From the NCBI GenBank assembly GCA_016744705.1, contig JADGDU010000007.1, forward strand, positions 1-64,000: DNA of 64,000 nucleotides, given 5' to 3'. The notes below the pieces were generated by a model. It was not told where the DNA came from, made no database searches, and was given only the letters and a program-made list of their open reading frames with translations. Below are positions 16,306 to 25,462 of this stretch, one piece after another. A program made the translations under genes and the position numbers. The stretch's first letter is position 1. Every line of letters starts with the position of its first letter. This stretch comes from Candidatus Krumholzibacteriia bacterium. Lineage in GTDB: Bacteria; Krumholzibacteriota; Krumholzibacteriia; LZORAL124-64-63.

Positions 16306-16824
16306 TTGAAAACAAAAATCCTGGCTCTTGTGCTGCTCTTGGTACCTGTTCATGCCATGGCCATAGAGCAAGCCCCGGCGGAATACTTTTCCTTTTCCGT
16401 GCAGGCGGATGTCAAAGGCACCACGGAAGAGGTATTTGAAACAATCACCGGCGATATTTCCAGTTGGTGGGATCACACAGTTTCGGAAAATCCAGTCAAA
16501 CTCTCGGTGGATCCCTATCCAGGGGGTGCTTTCATGGAGATTTTCGACGATGAGGGCCACGGAGTGCGCCACGCCGTAGTTACGGGTGCAGATTATGGGA
16601 AGATGTTACGTTACGAAGGACCGTTGGGTTTGGCCGGAACCGCCCTGTTGATGGTCACCACCTGGACTCTGGCTGAAGCAGATCAAGGCCGAACCACCGT
16701 AACCGTAGATGTTCATGGGGCAGGAGAAGTGGGTGAAGGCATTCCTGAAATCATTGAAAAAACCTGGGGCTATTTCCTCATTCAGCGTTTGAAACCGTAC
16801 TTGGAAGGAAACCTCCAAGACTAG
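16306..16824 (+). CDS. Exported SRPBCC-domain (START-like) protein
   Basis: A 172-aa protein. The TTG start at 16306 gives a clean signal peptide (MKTKILALVLLLVPVHAMA); TTG at 16294 is the alternative, and there is no ATG. The rest matches the SRPBCC/polyketide-cyclase shape: a strand, TTEEVFETITGDISSWWDH helix region, antiparallel sheet, then a long C-terminal helix starting at EIIEKTWGYFLIQRLKPYL. Such folds bind hydrophobic ligands in a deep cavity. An exported copy beside hydrogenase maturation genes has no obvious role; it is convergent with the YafK-type gene. Ligand unknown. Confidence 0.6.
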   Translation: MKTKILALVLLLVPVHAMAIEQAPAEYFSFSVQADVKGTTEEVFETITGDISSWWDHTVSENPVKLSVDPYPGGAFMEIFDDEGHGVRHAVVTGADYGKMLRYEGPLGLAGTALLMVTTWTLAEADQGRTTVTVDVHGAGEVGEGIPEIIEKTWGYFLIQRLKPYLEGNLQD

Positions 16825-16829
16825 GTAGC

Positions 16830-17540
16830 CTACTCAAAAACATATCGGCTGTTCTTTACTTCCACATTGGGAACCTTGCCTGTGGACTCAAAGGACAGAT
16901 AACCTTCTTGTAGATTCTTCCAGAATTCATGCCACGGGCCGCCTCCATGGCGGTCCATGTTATCCGGCGTCATACGAAACGGAAATATGTGCACCCGGAT
17001 AAAGGGTTGGCCTTGTCGGTAGGCCGCGTCCATGAGGGTCCAAATTTCTTCAATCACGGGATCGGTCATGGCGTAACAACCGATGGAAACACTATTTCCA
17101 TGCACCATCAAATAGTTTCCGGTGTACCCGTGAGTCCGGTCGTATCGGTTGGGGTATCCCAGATTGAACGACAGGTGATAGCTGCTATGGGGATTCAACT
17201 GGTTGGGTGGGACGAAATAAAATCCCTCAGGAGCCTGGTTGTCCCCTTGTTTGGTTTTGGGTCCAGGGTGGCCAGAAAATTTAGCTATAGGCCAGGTTTT
17301 GAAGAGTTCCATTTGGCCGTCTTTTTCCAACCACAGTTCCAGCTCTTCTTCCTGCTTGAAAACACGGATGAAGGCAGCCTGGCCCAACTGCATTTCTTTT
17401 GCCGCCAGCTGGGGCTCCAGTTGGGCCACGGCCCGCTGCACAGCCTGCCTGGATCGCAGGCTGTGAGGCACTTCCACCGCAGAAGAGACGCTGCTGATAC
17501 CCAGCAGAATCATGAAAAGCAAACGCCCGATCCATGGCAT
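16830..17540 (-). CDS. YafK/DpaA-type L,D-transpeptidase-fold protein
   Basis: A 236-aa exported protein with a signal peptide (about 1-21). The YkuD catalytic region is YLMVHGNSVSIGCYAMTD with His147 and Cys155, and it is followed by VHIFPFRM. This pattern is that of the YafK (LdtF/DpaA) subgroup, which in E. coli cleaves rather than forms links between lipoprotein and peptidoglycan. It starts 1 nt after the ferredoxin stop, so it is co-transcribed with hypB-hypF-ferredoxin, although envelope remodelling has no clear link to hydrogenase maturation. Periplasmic. Confidence 0.8.
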   Translation of the reverse strand: MPWIGRLLFMILLGISSVSSAVEVPHSLRSRQAVQRAVAQLEPQLAAKEMQLGQAAFIRVFKQEEELELWLEKDGQMELFKTWPIAKFSGHPGPKTKQGDNQAPEGFYFVPPNQLNPHSSYHLSFNLGYPNRYDRTHGYTGNYLMVHGNSVSIGCYAMTDPVIEEIWTLMDAAYRQGQPFIRVHIFPFRMTPDNMDRHGGGPWHEFWKNLQEGYLSFESTGKVPNVEVKNSRYVFE

Positions 17541-17541
17541 T

Positions 17542-17835
17542 TTAGTCTTTGGCCAAATCTTCTAAAATTTCAGGCAAATCGTCCTGGGTGACGCCCAGCA
17601 AATACTCTCCATCAGGATACCGCACAGCCACGGGTCCATGTTCGCAGGCACCCAGACAACCGCTGGTGAAAACCTTGACCCCACCGTCCATACCCTTGCT
17701 TTGCACCATTTCTTTCAGCTCCCCGCGTAAAGCCATGCCGCCACTGTTGGCGCAACAGGGTTTGGGGTGACCGTCGGGACGTTTTTGAGTGCAGACGAAA
17801 ATGGCGCTACTGAAGGGGGTTCCAAACTTTCTCAT
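17542..17835 (-). CDS. Thioredoxin-like [2Fe-2S] ferredoxin
   Basis: A 97-aa protein of the thioredoxin-fold [2Fe-2S] ferredoxin family: the N-terminal FVCTQKRPDGHPKPCCANSGG and later KVFTSGCLGACEHGPVAVRYPDG supply the expected four Cys ligands in a C-x(~12)-C...C-x3-C pattern. Relatives donate electrons to hydrogenases and formate dehydrogenases or serve as NuoE-like parts. It lies 45 nt after hypF in the same direction, so an electron-carrier role in hydrogenase maturation or turnover is plausible but inferred. ATG preceded by AGGAG. Confidence 0.82.
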   Translation of the reverse strand: MRKFGTPFSSAIFVCTQKRPDGHPKPCCANSGGMALRGELKEMVQSKGMDGGVKVFTSGCLGACEHGPVAVRYPDGEYLLGVTQDDLPEILEDLAKD

Positions 17836-17880
17836 GAAAATCTCCTGTTTTGAGAGGGCGTTATTTTTATCCAGTAATAA

Positions 17881-20166
17881 TCATGTTTTCTGAAGACCGC
17901 ACGCAGCCCGGGCAATGACGGCCTGGCCCAGGGCAATGGATCCATCATTGGCCGGTGTTTGCAGAGGTCGCAGGGGATGCAAACCCAGGGCAGAGAGGGC
18001 GTCCATCAGGCCGCCCATGAGGATCTCATTTTGGAAGACACCACCAGCCAGGACCACCTGGTTAATTCCTGTTTTCTGGGCTGCCAGTTGGGCGGCAGAG
18101 GCCAGGGTATCGATCAAGGTGCGGTGGAAGCGGGCGCTGATTTCCTGCGGGGCTACGCCTTGGATCACCGCTTCTGCCGTGGCCACGATAAAGGGCCGCA
18201 CCGGCAAAATCAGAGAGCTCTCAGGCCTGTCCCAGGGCTGGGCTGCTCTGACCGCCTCTGGTGTCGTCAAAGCCATCAATTCAATAGCTGCCTGGGCTTC
18301 GTAATGGGCCTCGGTCCACAGTCCGGTGAGAGCGGCTACAGCGTCGAAGAGCCGGCCACAGCTGCTGGTCAAAGGAGAGTTGATGCCCTTTTCCAATATT
18401 TCAAGAACCGGGCCGACAGCTAAATCCGCATAGGTTCCAGGGAGCCAATCTTTCACCGAATCCGCACCAACAGCATGCCTCAAGTAGCTGACGGCCGTGC
18501 GCCAGGGAGCCTTGATAGCGGCATCACCACCGGGCAAAGCAACGGGCTCAAAGTGCCCCTCGCGTGTAAATCCCTTAGCATCACCGGCGAGAATTTCCCC
18601 GCCCCAAATGGTGCCGTCCTCTCCATACCCGGTGCCATCCATGATCAACCCAATGGCCTGGCCTTCCAGCTGGTGCTCGGCCATCACCGCCACCATATGG
18701 GCATGGTGGTGTTGCACTGGGACCAAGCGGCAGGATTGTTTTTGCGCCCATTGGGTGCTGAAGTATCCAGGATGTTTGTCGTGAGCGATGATCGCAGGCG
18801 TGCATTCCAGAACCCCCTGCAAAGTGCTGATGGTTTCCTGAAAGAACTCGAACGCCTGCAGGTTTTCCAGATCGCCAATATGGGGACTGAGAAAGGCGCG
18901 GTCATTTTTCAAAACGCAGATAGTGTTTTTCAATTCCGGGCCCACAGCCAGAATGTCCGGTCCATCATCCCGCACAAAAATGGGCACCGGAGCAAAGCCG
19001 CGGCTGCGCCGAAAGAAAAAGGGCTGATCCTGCAGGATCTGCATCACCGAATCATCAGCCCGTCTGATGATCTTCCGGTCATGCAGCAGAAGGGCGTCGG
19101 CGATGGTACCCAGTTTGGTACGGGCTTCATCGTTGCTCAGGCAAATGGGCTCGTCGCTGTTGTTGCCGCTGGTCATGACCAGGGCCCCGGTTTCAAGCCG
19201 CTCCAAAAGCAAATGATGCAGTGGTGTGTATGGCAGCATCACGCCCAGACGCTGGTGGCCGGGAGCCACCGAAGAGGCCAAACAATTCGCCCCCCGGGGG
19301 GTGCTTTTAGCCAACAAGACAATGGGTGCTTCGGGGCGGGAAAGCAGGCTGGCTTCAGCCTTGTCCAAGGACACAAAGCAGGACGCTTTTTCCAAATTGG
19401 AAACCATCACAGCCAAGGGTTTTGATTCCCTGAATTTTCGTTTTCGCAACCTCTGCACAGCGTCATCGTTGCCGGCATCCACCGCCAGGTGGAACCCACC
19501 CAGGCCTTTGATGGCCAAAATTTTGCCGTCCTGCAAAAACTGAACGGCAGCATCCAGAGAATCTGCTTTCTCCAGGCGCTGGCCGCCAACTTCGAGCCAC
19601 AGCTGAGGACCACACTCAGGGCAGGCGTTGGGTTGAGCATGGAACCGTCGGTTGCGGGGATCTTCGTATTCGCTCAGGCATTGGGGACACATCTCAAAGG
19701 ACGCCATGGACGTGAATGGCCGGTCGTATGGGATACGGTCAATGATGGTCCACCGAGGCCCGCAGTTGGTGCAGTTGGTGAATGCATAACCGAGGCGCCG
19801 ATTCCCGGGATCCCGGATGTCGTCCAGGCAATCGGGGCAAGTGGCCATGTCGGCAGGAATCAGAGTATTGGTGCCAGGCGTATGGCGAGATTTTTCAATG
19901 CTGAAACCTTCAAACTCACCCAAAGAGGGCATGTCTTCTTTCTGCACTGAAACGATGCGCGACAGGGGGGGCGCATCGTCCTCCAGACGGCGGGTAAAGC
20001 TCTCCACCTGGGCCACCAAACCCTGCACTTCGATTACTACCCCGGCGCTGGTGTTGCTCACCACACCCACCAGGTTTTCTGCTTCAGCCAGGTTGAAAAC
20101 AAATGGCCGAAAGCCTACACCCTGGACGATGCCGCCCACCAAAAATCGGCGGCGCAGCTTAGCCAC
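17881..20166 (-). CDS. hypF: [NiFe] hydrogenase maturation carbamoyltransferase HypF
   Basis: A 761-aa multidomain enzyme that turns carbamoyl phosphate and ATP into carbamoyl-adenylate and passes the carbamoyl group to HypE. Domains in order: acylphosphatase (GIVQGVGFRPFVFNLAE, about 12-28), two zinc-finger-like CxxC pairs (CPDCLDD, CTNCGPRW, CPQCLSEY, CPECGPQ, about 109-185), YrdC (ILAIKGLGGFHLAVDA and KRKFRESKPLAVMV), and a Kae1-like C-terminal domain with VQHHHAHMVAVMAEH and a late VLAGGVFQN. Full family length. GTG start overlaps the hypB stop by 8 nt. Confidence 0.95.
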   Translation of the reverse strand: MAKLRRRFLVGGIVQGVGFRPFVFNLAEAENLVGVVSNTSAGVVIEVQGLVAQVESFTRRLEDDAPPLSRIVSVQKEDMPSLGEFEGFSIEKSRHTPGTNTLIPADMATCPDCLDDIRDPGNRRLGYAFTNCTNCGPRWTIIDRIPYDRPFTSMASFEMCPQCLSEYEDPRNRRFHAQPNACPECGPQLWLEVGGQRLEKADSLDAAVQFLQDGKILAIKGLGGFHLAVDAGNDDAVQRLRKRKFRESKPLAVMVSNLEKASCFVSLDKAEASLLSRPEAPIVLLAKSTPRGANCLASSVAPGHQRLGVMLPYTPLHHLLLERLETGALVMTSGNNSDEPICLSNDEARTKLGTIADALLLHDRKIIRRADDSVMQILQDQPFFFRRSRGFAPVPIFVRDDGPDILAVGPELKNTICVLKNDRAFLSPHIGDLENLQAFEFFQETISTLQGVLECTPAIIAHDKHPGYFSTQWAQKQSCRLVPVQHHHAHMVAVMAEHQLEGQAIGLIMDGTGYGEDGTIWGGEILAGDAKGFTREGHFEPVALPGGDAAIKAPWRTAVSYLRHAVGADSVKDWLPGTYADLAVGPVLEILEKGINSPLTSSCGRLFDAVAALTGLWTEAHYEAQAAIELMALTTPEAVRAAQPWDRPESSLILPVRPFIVATAEAVIQGVAPQEISARFHRTLIDTLASAAQLAAQKTGINQVVLAGGVFQNEILMGGLMDALSALGLHPLRPLQTPANDGSIALGQAVIARAACGLQKT

Positions 20167-20971
20167 GCCTGGCCCGTAACCAGTCGTACCACTGGTCCAT
20201 GCCTTCGCCGGTGGTGGCTGAAACGCGGATGAATTCCAGCTTCGGATTCACTTGCCTGGCAGCCTCTTCGCACCGATCCACATCAAAATTAACGTAGGGC
20301 AGGAGATCAATTTTATTGATCAGGCACAGAGTGGAGGCGGCAAACATGGTGGGGTACTTCTGTGGTTTATCATCACCTTCGGTGACGCTGATGATGACCA
20401 CTTTGCCTTCTTCGCCCAAATCAAAAAGGGCAGGGCAGACCAGGTTGCCCACATTTTCAATCATGAGAATAGATTGGTCTTTGGGCTGTAGCTTGTCCAC
20501 GGCTTTGCGGATCATCTCCGCATCCAGGTGGCAGCCATGACCGGTGTTCACCTGCACCACTTCCGCCCCGGTGGCGTTGATGCGGTCGGCATCGTTCAGG
20601 GTTTGCTGGTCCCCTTCAATGACGCTGATGGTCAATTCGTTTTTGAGGTCGGTGATGGTGCGCTCCAGCACAGACGTTTTGCCGGACCCGGGAGAAGAAA
20701 CAAGGTTGAGGACCTTGATGTTCTTGGCCTCAAACCAGCCCCGGTTGCGCTGGGCCAGCATGTTGTTTTGCATCAGGACATCCTGCTCGATGTCGATGGT
20801 GCGGCCATGGTCGTGATCATGGTCGTGACCATGAGCGTGACCATGAGCGTGGTCATGATCGTGAGTATGTGGATGATCATGATCGTGGTGATGGTGATGT
20901 TCGGCAACCTCACCAGGCTTGAGAATTTTCACAGCGTCGGCCGGTTGGCTGCAACCACAGGAATCGCACAT
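20159..20971 (-). CDS. hypB: [NiFe] hydrogenase nickel-insertion GTPase HypB, histidine-rich form
   Basis: A 270-aa GTPase that loads nickel into the hydrogenase precursor with HypA. N-terminal CDSCGCSQ provides the high-affinity Ni site; residues about 25-58 are a dense His/Asp repeat that can store nickel; the P-loop is SSPGSGKTS, the switch/metal site is NTGHGCHLDAEM, and NKIDLLPY is the base-recognition motif. It begins the second hyp block and overlaps hypF. HypA, the usual partner, is not encoded anywhere in the window. Confidence 0.95.
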   Translation of the reverse strand: MCDSCGCSQPADAVKILKPGEVAEHHHHHDHDHPHTHDHDHAHGHAHGHDHDHDHGRTIDIEQDVLMQNNMLAQRNRGWFEAKNIKVLNLVSSPGSGKTSVLERTITDLKNELTISVIEGDQQTLNDADRINATGAEVVQVNTGHGCHLDAEMIRKAVDKLQPKDQSILMIENVGNLVCPALFDLGEEGKVVIISVTEGDDKPQKYPTMFAASTLCLINKIDLLPYVNFDVDRCEEAARQVNPKLEFIRVSATTGEGMDQWYDWLRARRG

Positions 20972-20993
20972 AAAAACTTCTTTCGATCAATGA

Positions 20994-21009
20994 GAGATAA
21001 TTCTATCTC
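20994..21009. promoter_or_regulatory. Inverted repeat upstream of hypB
   Basis: GAGATA-ATTC-TATCTC, a 6-bp inverted repeat 23 nt before the hypB start. Position suggests an operator or a 5' leader hairpin. No regulator can be named. Confidence 0.3.
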
Positions 21010-21184
21010 AAGTTTACAATCCCGACGCTGGAATTGCTACCTCCTTAGGTAAAAAGTCAGGCCAAAAATGGGCCCCTCAGAGGCGATCACCTGAGATTAA
21101 TCTCTCCATATAGTTGCGGAATCAATATTTCCATGTTCCTATGTGGGCAAAAATACCCTGATTCTCCCTCAAGAAAGGCCTCTT

Positions 21185-23116
21185 GTGCCCTTGGATCTGA
21201 CACCCTTAGCCGGGTTTATCGCCTTCGCCTTAATCACGGTGGCGGCCCTGAATATAGGAGACGTCTTTGCCCGCTGGCGTTTGCCCCTGATCACCGGGTT
21301 TCTCGTCACAGGAGTCATTGCCGGCCCCTCGGTGCTGGGCATGATTCCCGCCGAAGCCCTGCCCAAGTTGCGGCTGGTGGACCAGATGGCTTTGGCCTTC
21401 ATTGGTTTTGCCGCCGGTGGGGAGCTGCACCTACAGGAATTACGCCGGCATTTGCGCACCGTGGCCCTGACCACTGGTGGCCTGGTGCTCGCCACTTTTA
21501 CCTTGGGTACCATTACGGCTGCCTGGCTCTTCCAACGTGTTCCGGCCATTGCTGAACTGGGGGATTTGCAGCGCTGGGCCGTAGCCGGTCTGGCCGGATC
21601 CATCCTGGTGGCCCGTTCCCCTTCCTCGGCCATCGCCATCGTGCGGGAGCTGCGGGCCCGGGGGCCATTCACGCGCACCGCTCTGGGCGTCACGGTGATT
21701 ATGGATGCTGTGGTTATCGTGGTTTTTGCCGGTGCCATGGCCGTGACGGAATCGATGCTGACGGGATCCTCGGTGAACCTGCCAGTCATTGGCTTTCTAT
21801 TGCTCAACCTCGTGGTCTCCACGGCTTTGGGTTGGTTGTTGGGAAAATTTCTCGCTTTGGTTCTGGCCACCCGTTTGGCTGATCTTGCCAAAGTGGCGTT
21901 CTTGCTTCTGGTGGGCGCGGGCCTCTTTCGCGTGGCAGGGCTCACGGGCCACTTTACAGCCGGGCTGCTGGGCCACGAACTCCACTTCGAACCTCTTTTT
22001 GCCTGCATGGTGGCCGGCGTGGTGGTGGCCAATGCCACGTCCCAACGCTTGGTTTTGGAGCACCTTCTGCACAAAGCCGGGCCCGCCGTTTATGTGGTCT
22101 TTTTCACTCTGACGGGCGCCTCTCTGGATTTGGGCGTGCTGATGAATGGCCTGGCTGTGGCGGGCATCCTGGCCAGCGTACGCATGGTGAGCATTGCTTT
22201 GGGTAGCTGGGTCGGCGGCACGCTGGCCGGCGCACCGGCGCGGCAAAATCGCTTGGCCTGGGCTGGGTATATCACTCAGGCGGGAGTGGGTCTGGGTCTG
22301 GCCAAGGAAGTGGCGGGAGAGTTTCCCGCCTGGGGCGGAACCTTCGCTTCACTCATGATTGGTGTCATTGTCATCAACCAATTCATTGGGCCACCGCTCT
22401 TCAAATGGGTTTTGCGCCAATTGGGCGAAGCTCATCCCCAAGCCGAAAAACCCGATTTTGATGGCACCCGTGACGCCTTGATCTTCGGTTTGGAAAACCA
22501 ATCCCTGGCCTTGGCCCGGCAATTGGCTTCCCACGGCTGGAATGTGCGCATCGCCAGCCGCCGCGGACCGGCCGAGCTCATGAATCAGGTCATACCCGGT
22601 GTGGATATCGTGAAAATTGAATCTTTGGAAAAACCCTGCCTGGCCAAGCTTGAGGCCCAAAAATTTGAAGCCGTGGTGGCTCTTTTAAACGACGAGGAAA
22701 ACCTGCAGATCTGTGAACTTCTGTATGAAGAGGTGGGCACCCGCAATGTGGTGGTCCATTTGCACGACCGGACCCAGGGCGAACGGTTCATGGAACTGGG
22801 CGCCATTCCCGTGGAACCAGGCATGGCCTTTTCCAGGCTACTGGATCACATGGTTCGCTCCCCGGCGGCCACATCCATGATTCTGGGTATGGATCAGGAA
22901 AAAGATGTGGAGGAAATTGAGGTTCTGGCTGGCGAACTAAAGGGTGTGGCTTTGCGCAACCTGGAACTGCCGGTGGACGCTCTGGTGCTTTCAGTGGTAC
23001 GGGATCATCGCCAGGTGGTCTCGCACGGATACACCCGTCTGGAATTGGGAGACCATCTCACAGTGATGGGTGGCGCCGAAACACTGGAAGATGTCCGGCG
23101 CCTCCTGGAAGGCTAG
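21185..23116 (+). CDS. CPA2-type cation:proton antiporter with C-terminal TrkA (RCK) domain
   Basis: A 643-aa inner-membrane antiporter. About 12 membrane segments occupy residues 5-415, with RWRLPLITGFLVTGVIAGPSVLG near the start, as in CPA2 exchangers, and a mid-protein LTGHFTAGLLGHELHFEPLFACMVAGVV. From about 425 a cytosolic TrkA-N/RCK domain begins (DALIFGLENQSLALARQLASHGWNV), followed by a TrkA-C domain (EIEVLAGELKGVALRNLELP). RCK domains gate transport by nucleotide or ion binding. GTG at 21185 has AAAGG 6 nt upstream and is preferred; an in-frame GTG at 21143 lies further up. Ion (Na+ or K+) not resolvable. Ends convergent, overlapping the asparaginase-like gene by 4 nt. Confidence 0.87.
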   Translation: MPLDLTPLAGFIAFALITVAALNIGDVFARWRLPLITGFLVTGVIAGPSVLGMIPAEALPKLRLVDQMALAFIGFAAGGELHLQELRRHLRTVALTTGGLVLATFTLGTITAAWLFQRVPAIAELGDLQRWAVAGLAGSILVARSPSSAIAIVRELRARGPFTRTALGVTVIMDAVVIVVFAGAMAVTESMLTGSSVNLPVIGFLLLNLVVSTALGWLLGKFLALVLATRLADLAKVAFLLLVGAGLFRVAGLTGHFTAGLLGHELHFEPLFACMVAGVVVANATSQRLVLEHLLHKAGPAVYVVFFTLTGASLDLGVLMNGLAVAGILASVRMVSIALGSWVGGTLAGAPARQNRLAWAGYITQAGVGLGLAKEVAGEFPAWGGTFASLMIGVIVINQFIGPPLFKWVLRQLGEAHPQAEKPDFDGTRDALIFGLENQSLALARQLASHGWNVRIASRRGPAELMNQVIPGVDIVKIESLEKPCLAKLEAQKFEAVVALLNDEENLQICELLYEEVGTRNVVVHLHDRTQGERFMELGAIPVEPGMAFSRLLDHMVRSPAATSMILGMDQEKDVEEIEVLAGELKGVALRNLELPVDALVLSVVRDHRQVVSHGYTRLELGDHLTVMGGAETLEDVRRLLEG

Positions 23117-23607
23117 GGCAGCTCTTCAAAAATACAGGCGTCCCGATTCTTGCGCACATTATCCCAGGTGAAATACCGCCCGTTCATGGCGATATAAACT
23201 CCGTGGGGCAGGCACTGGGCAAAAGCCAGGGCACTGCCCATGTTGAATAACCCATCGCTACTGCCAAAGGCGTAAGGAATCATGGCCCCGGTCAGGATGA
23301 TGGTTTTGTCGGTGATGTTCTCACCCAGCAACCTGGCCGTCACTTCCATGGAGTCGGTGCCGTGGGTGATGACAATGAGTTCTCTCGGGCATTTGCGGCA
23401 CTGTCCCAGGATGGCCAGTCGGTCTTCGTCATCCATTTCCAAACTGTCCAACATCATCAGGGTGCGCACTTCCACTTCCACCCGGTTGCGTCCCAGGTCC
23501 AGCATGTCGCGCAAGTGGGTGTCTTTGAAGAAAAGGGTGCCCTTGCGCTCATTGTATTCTTTGTCAAAAGTGCCGCCGGTGATGAAAAGGCGGATGGGCT
23601 GGTTCAT
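23113..23607 (-). CDS. Short asparaginase-domain protein (N-terminal domain only)
   Basis: A 164-aa protein equal to the N-terminal domain of type I/II L-asparaginases. TGGTFDK near residue 10 carries the nucleophilic Thr, and ITHGTDSMEVTARLL near residue 80 carries the second Thr-Asp pair. The about 120-residue C-terminal domain of normal asparaginases (about 330 aa) is absent and the stop is clean, so this is the short 'asparaginase domain-containing' form rather than an obvious truncation. Substrate unknown. AGGAG 6 nt before ATG. It follows the HAD gene by 38 nt in the same direction. Confidence 0.75.
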   Translation of the reverse strand: MNQPIRLFITGGTFDKEYNERKGTLFFKDTHLRDMLDLGRNRVEVEVRTLMMLDSLEMDDEDRLAILGQCRKCPRELIVITHGTDSMEVTARLLGENITDKTIILTGAMIPYAFGSSDGLFNMGSALAFAQCLPHGVYIAMNGRYFTWDNVRKNRDACIFEELP

Positions 23608-23645
23608 GATAATCTCCTGTGGGAATGGACTGCCTGGTTTCGCCG

Positions 23646-24290
23646 CTAAATAACGATCAACAAGCGCTCCCCGTCCAGCAAAGGATGCTGGAATTTTAAC
23701 ATATTAAAAGCAAACCCCTGGTGGCACTTCCAGGCTTGGAGCACCTGCCCTCCCTGCATCTCTCCAGCAAATTCAGGGGCCGGCTCGGATTTTTCGGCCA
23801 GATTATGGAAGGCCTCGGGAAAGGAAGCTCCGTGACTTTTCAGGATTTTGATGATGTAGCTCACCATACCGGCATTGACGATTTTATCGTTCTGGTTGAT
23901 CAAAATGGTGACCACTTTGTCGGTGTCGGCTGGTAAATCGGCCCTTAAGCGGTCTCCAATGGCCAGGCTGCACTCTGCATTGCCACCCAATTGTCGCAAA
24001 ATGCGGCCATAGGGTTTCCCCAGGGGTGTATACAAGTCCCCAAAAACATCTTCAAAGTTGGCTAGTAATCCAAAACCTGACAAGAGGTTACGCGCACTGC
24101 GTTTTTCATCACCCGTGGTGACCACCAGGCGGAAATCTTTGCCCATCTCCGGCAAAAACTCCTCCCCACCAGGCATAGCCGATGCCCGGCCGCTTACGGG
24201 GTCAAAGGGAATCAAAGTCCCTGCCATGTCCCAAAGCAGGACTCCTGAGCCATTCCAAGGCGATGTTTTGCTGTTTCCAGTTTCTGGCAT
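23646..24290 (-). CDS. HAD-superfamily hydrolase-like protein with DxA nucleophile motif
   Basis: A 214-aa protein. Motif I is LLWDMAGTLIPFD: the nucleophile Asp is present but the usual second Asp (DxD) is Ala, as in phosphonoacetaldehyde hydrolases (DxAGT). Motif II is LVVTTGD, motif III Lys lies in LGKPYG, and motif IV is AIGDRLRADLPAD. The cap is small, so activity on phosphonates is only a possibility and loss of phosphatase activity another. Start chosen at ATG 24290 because upstream in-frame residues lack domain similarity; there is no clear ribosome site. Probably co-transcribed with the asparaginase-like gene. Confidence 0.6.
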   Translation of the reverse strand: MPETGNSKTSPWNGSGVLLWDMAGTLIPFDPVSGRASAMPGGEEFLPEMGKDFRLVVTTGDEKRSARNLLSGFGLLANFEDVFGDLYTPLGKPYGRILRQLGGNAECSLAIGDRLRADLPADTDKVVTILINQNDKIVNAGMVSYIIKILKSHGASFPEAFHNLAEKSEPAPEFAGEMQGGQVLQAWKCHQGFAFNMLKFQHPLLDGERLLIVI

Positions 24291-24469
24291 GATGCTGGCT
24301 TTCAGTGGTCTCCGGGTTGCGTGCACAGGAGTTCCTGCTTGCACCCGCAGCCAATTCAGAGTTTGATGCTTAAGAGATAAACGGGCTTTTCATCCTCCAC
24401 TGGGATGGGCCCCAAATCAGGTGGAATAATACCTATTTTTTGGGAATACACCAACAGAGGGAGTGAAAA

Positions 24470-25435
24470 ATGAAGAACATTCTCATCGGGACGCTAACAA
24501 AGCGGGGGATATGGGCAGCCAGCCTGCTATCTCTGGCGTTGATGGTTGTCTTTGTGCAACCGGTTTTGGCTGATGATTTTCAGGAGCTGCTGGAACAGGT
24601 AGGAGAAGACTATGCTACCAGTTATTCCTCCCCCTTCCTGTACGCCTTCGGCCCCAACCAGAACAGTGGCATGTACCAGACAGCCAGCATTCCCTGGGCC
24701 GGATTAACTTTTGGCGCAGGCGTGAAAGTCATGGCCACTCACCTGAATGATGATGACAAAACCTTCTCCAAAAATATCGAAAACGTAGACCTGGGCGATT
24801 TTGATCCGGGCTTCGCAGGGGAGATGGGAACAGTCATCATGAGCGGGCCCACCGTTTTTGGTGATACCGGCACCGTGGGTACGGTCAAAGGTTATCTGCA
24901 TGGCATTGAAGTCTTCAGCCAGGACGCCATCCCCGGTTTGGTTGAATCCAGTTTCGTGCCGATGTTCGCTCCCGAAGCTTATGTGGGCGGCGTTCTGGGT
25001 CTGAAAGCCACCGTGCGCTATTTCCCCGAAATGCAATTGAGCGACTACGGCAAGACCAAGTTTTTTGGGTACGGCCTGCAGTGGAGTCCCAACCACTTTT
25101 TCCCCACGTTCCCCGTGGATGTCATGGTTGGTTTCTTTGATCAGGAAATGACTGTGGGGTCCCTGCTGGAGACCAATGCTTCCACCATGTACCTGGCTGC
25201 CAGTAAACAATTCAGCCTGCTGACTCTCTACGGTGGTTACGCCATGGACGATTCGGATATGTCAGTGACCTATGAGTATCTCGAAGAGGGTGTCGACGTC
25301 AGATTTGATGTTGAGGGCCGTCAGGATAATCACTTCACCCTTGGTGTTGCCTTAAAGTTCCTGCTGGGTATTAACCTGGAAGTGAACGCGGGCGATATGA
25401 CTACTTACAGTGGCGGCCTGATGTTTGGTTTTTAA
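24470..25435 (+). CDS. DUF6588-like outer-membrane barrel protein
   Basis: A 321-aa protein with a long signal peptide (to VLA at about 34) and then ADDFQELLEQVGEDYATSYSSPFLYAFGPNQNSGMYQTA, in outline a start I associate with the DUF6588 family (recalled, not searched). The rest alternates in short amphipathic strands and ends GLMFGF with a terminal Phe, as in outer-membrane barrels. Function is unknown for the family. AGGGAG lies before the ATG. The lipoprotein gene follows after 27 nt and is probably in the same transcript. Confidence 0.65.
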   Translation: MKNILIGTLTKRGIWAASLLSLALMVVFVQPVLADDFQELLEQVGEDYATSYSSPFLYAFGPNQNSGMYQTASIPWAGLTFGAGVKVMATHLNDDDKTFSKNIENVDLGDFDPGFAGEMGTVIMSGPTVFGDTGTVGTVKGYLHGIEVFSQDAIPGLVESSFVPMFAPEAYVGGVLGLKATVRYFPEMQLSDYGKTKFFGYGLQWSPNHFFPTFPVDVMVGFFDQEMTVGSLLETNASTMYLAASKQFSLLTLYGGYAMDDSDMSVTYEYLEEGVDVRFDVEGRQDNHFTLGVALKFLLGINLEVNAGDMTTYSGGLMFGF

Positions 25436-25462
25436 CCAACAGGCTTACGAAAGGAAAATGTC

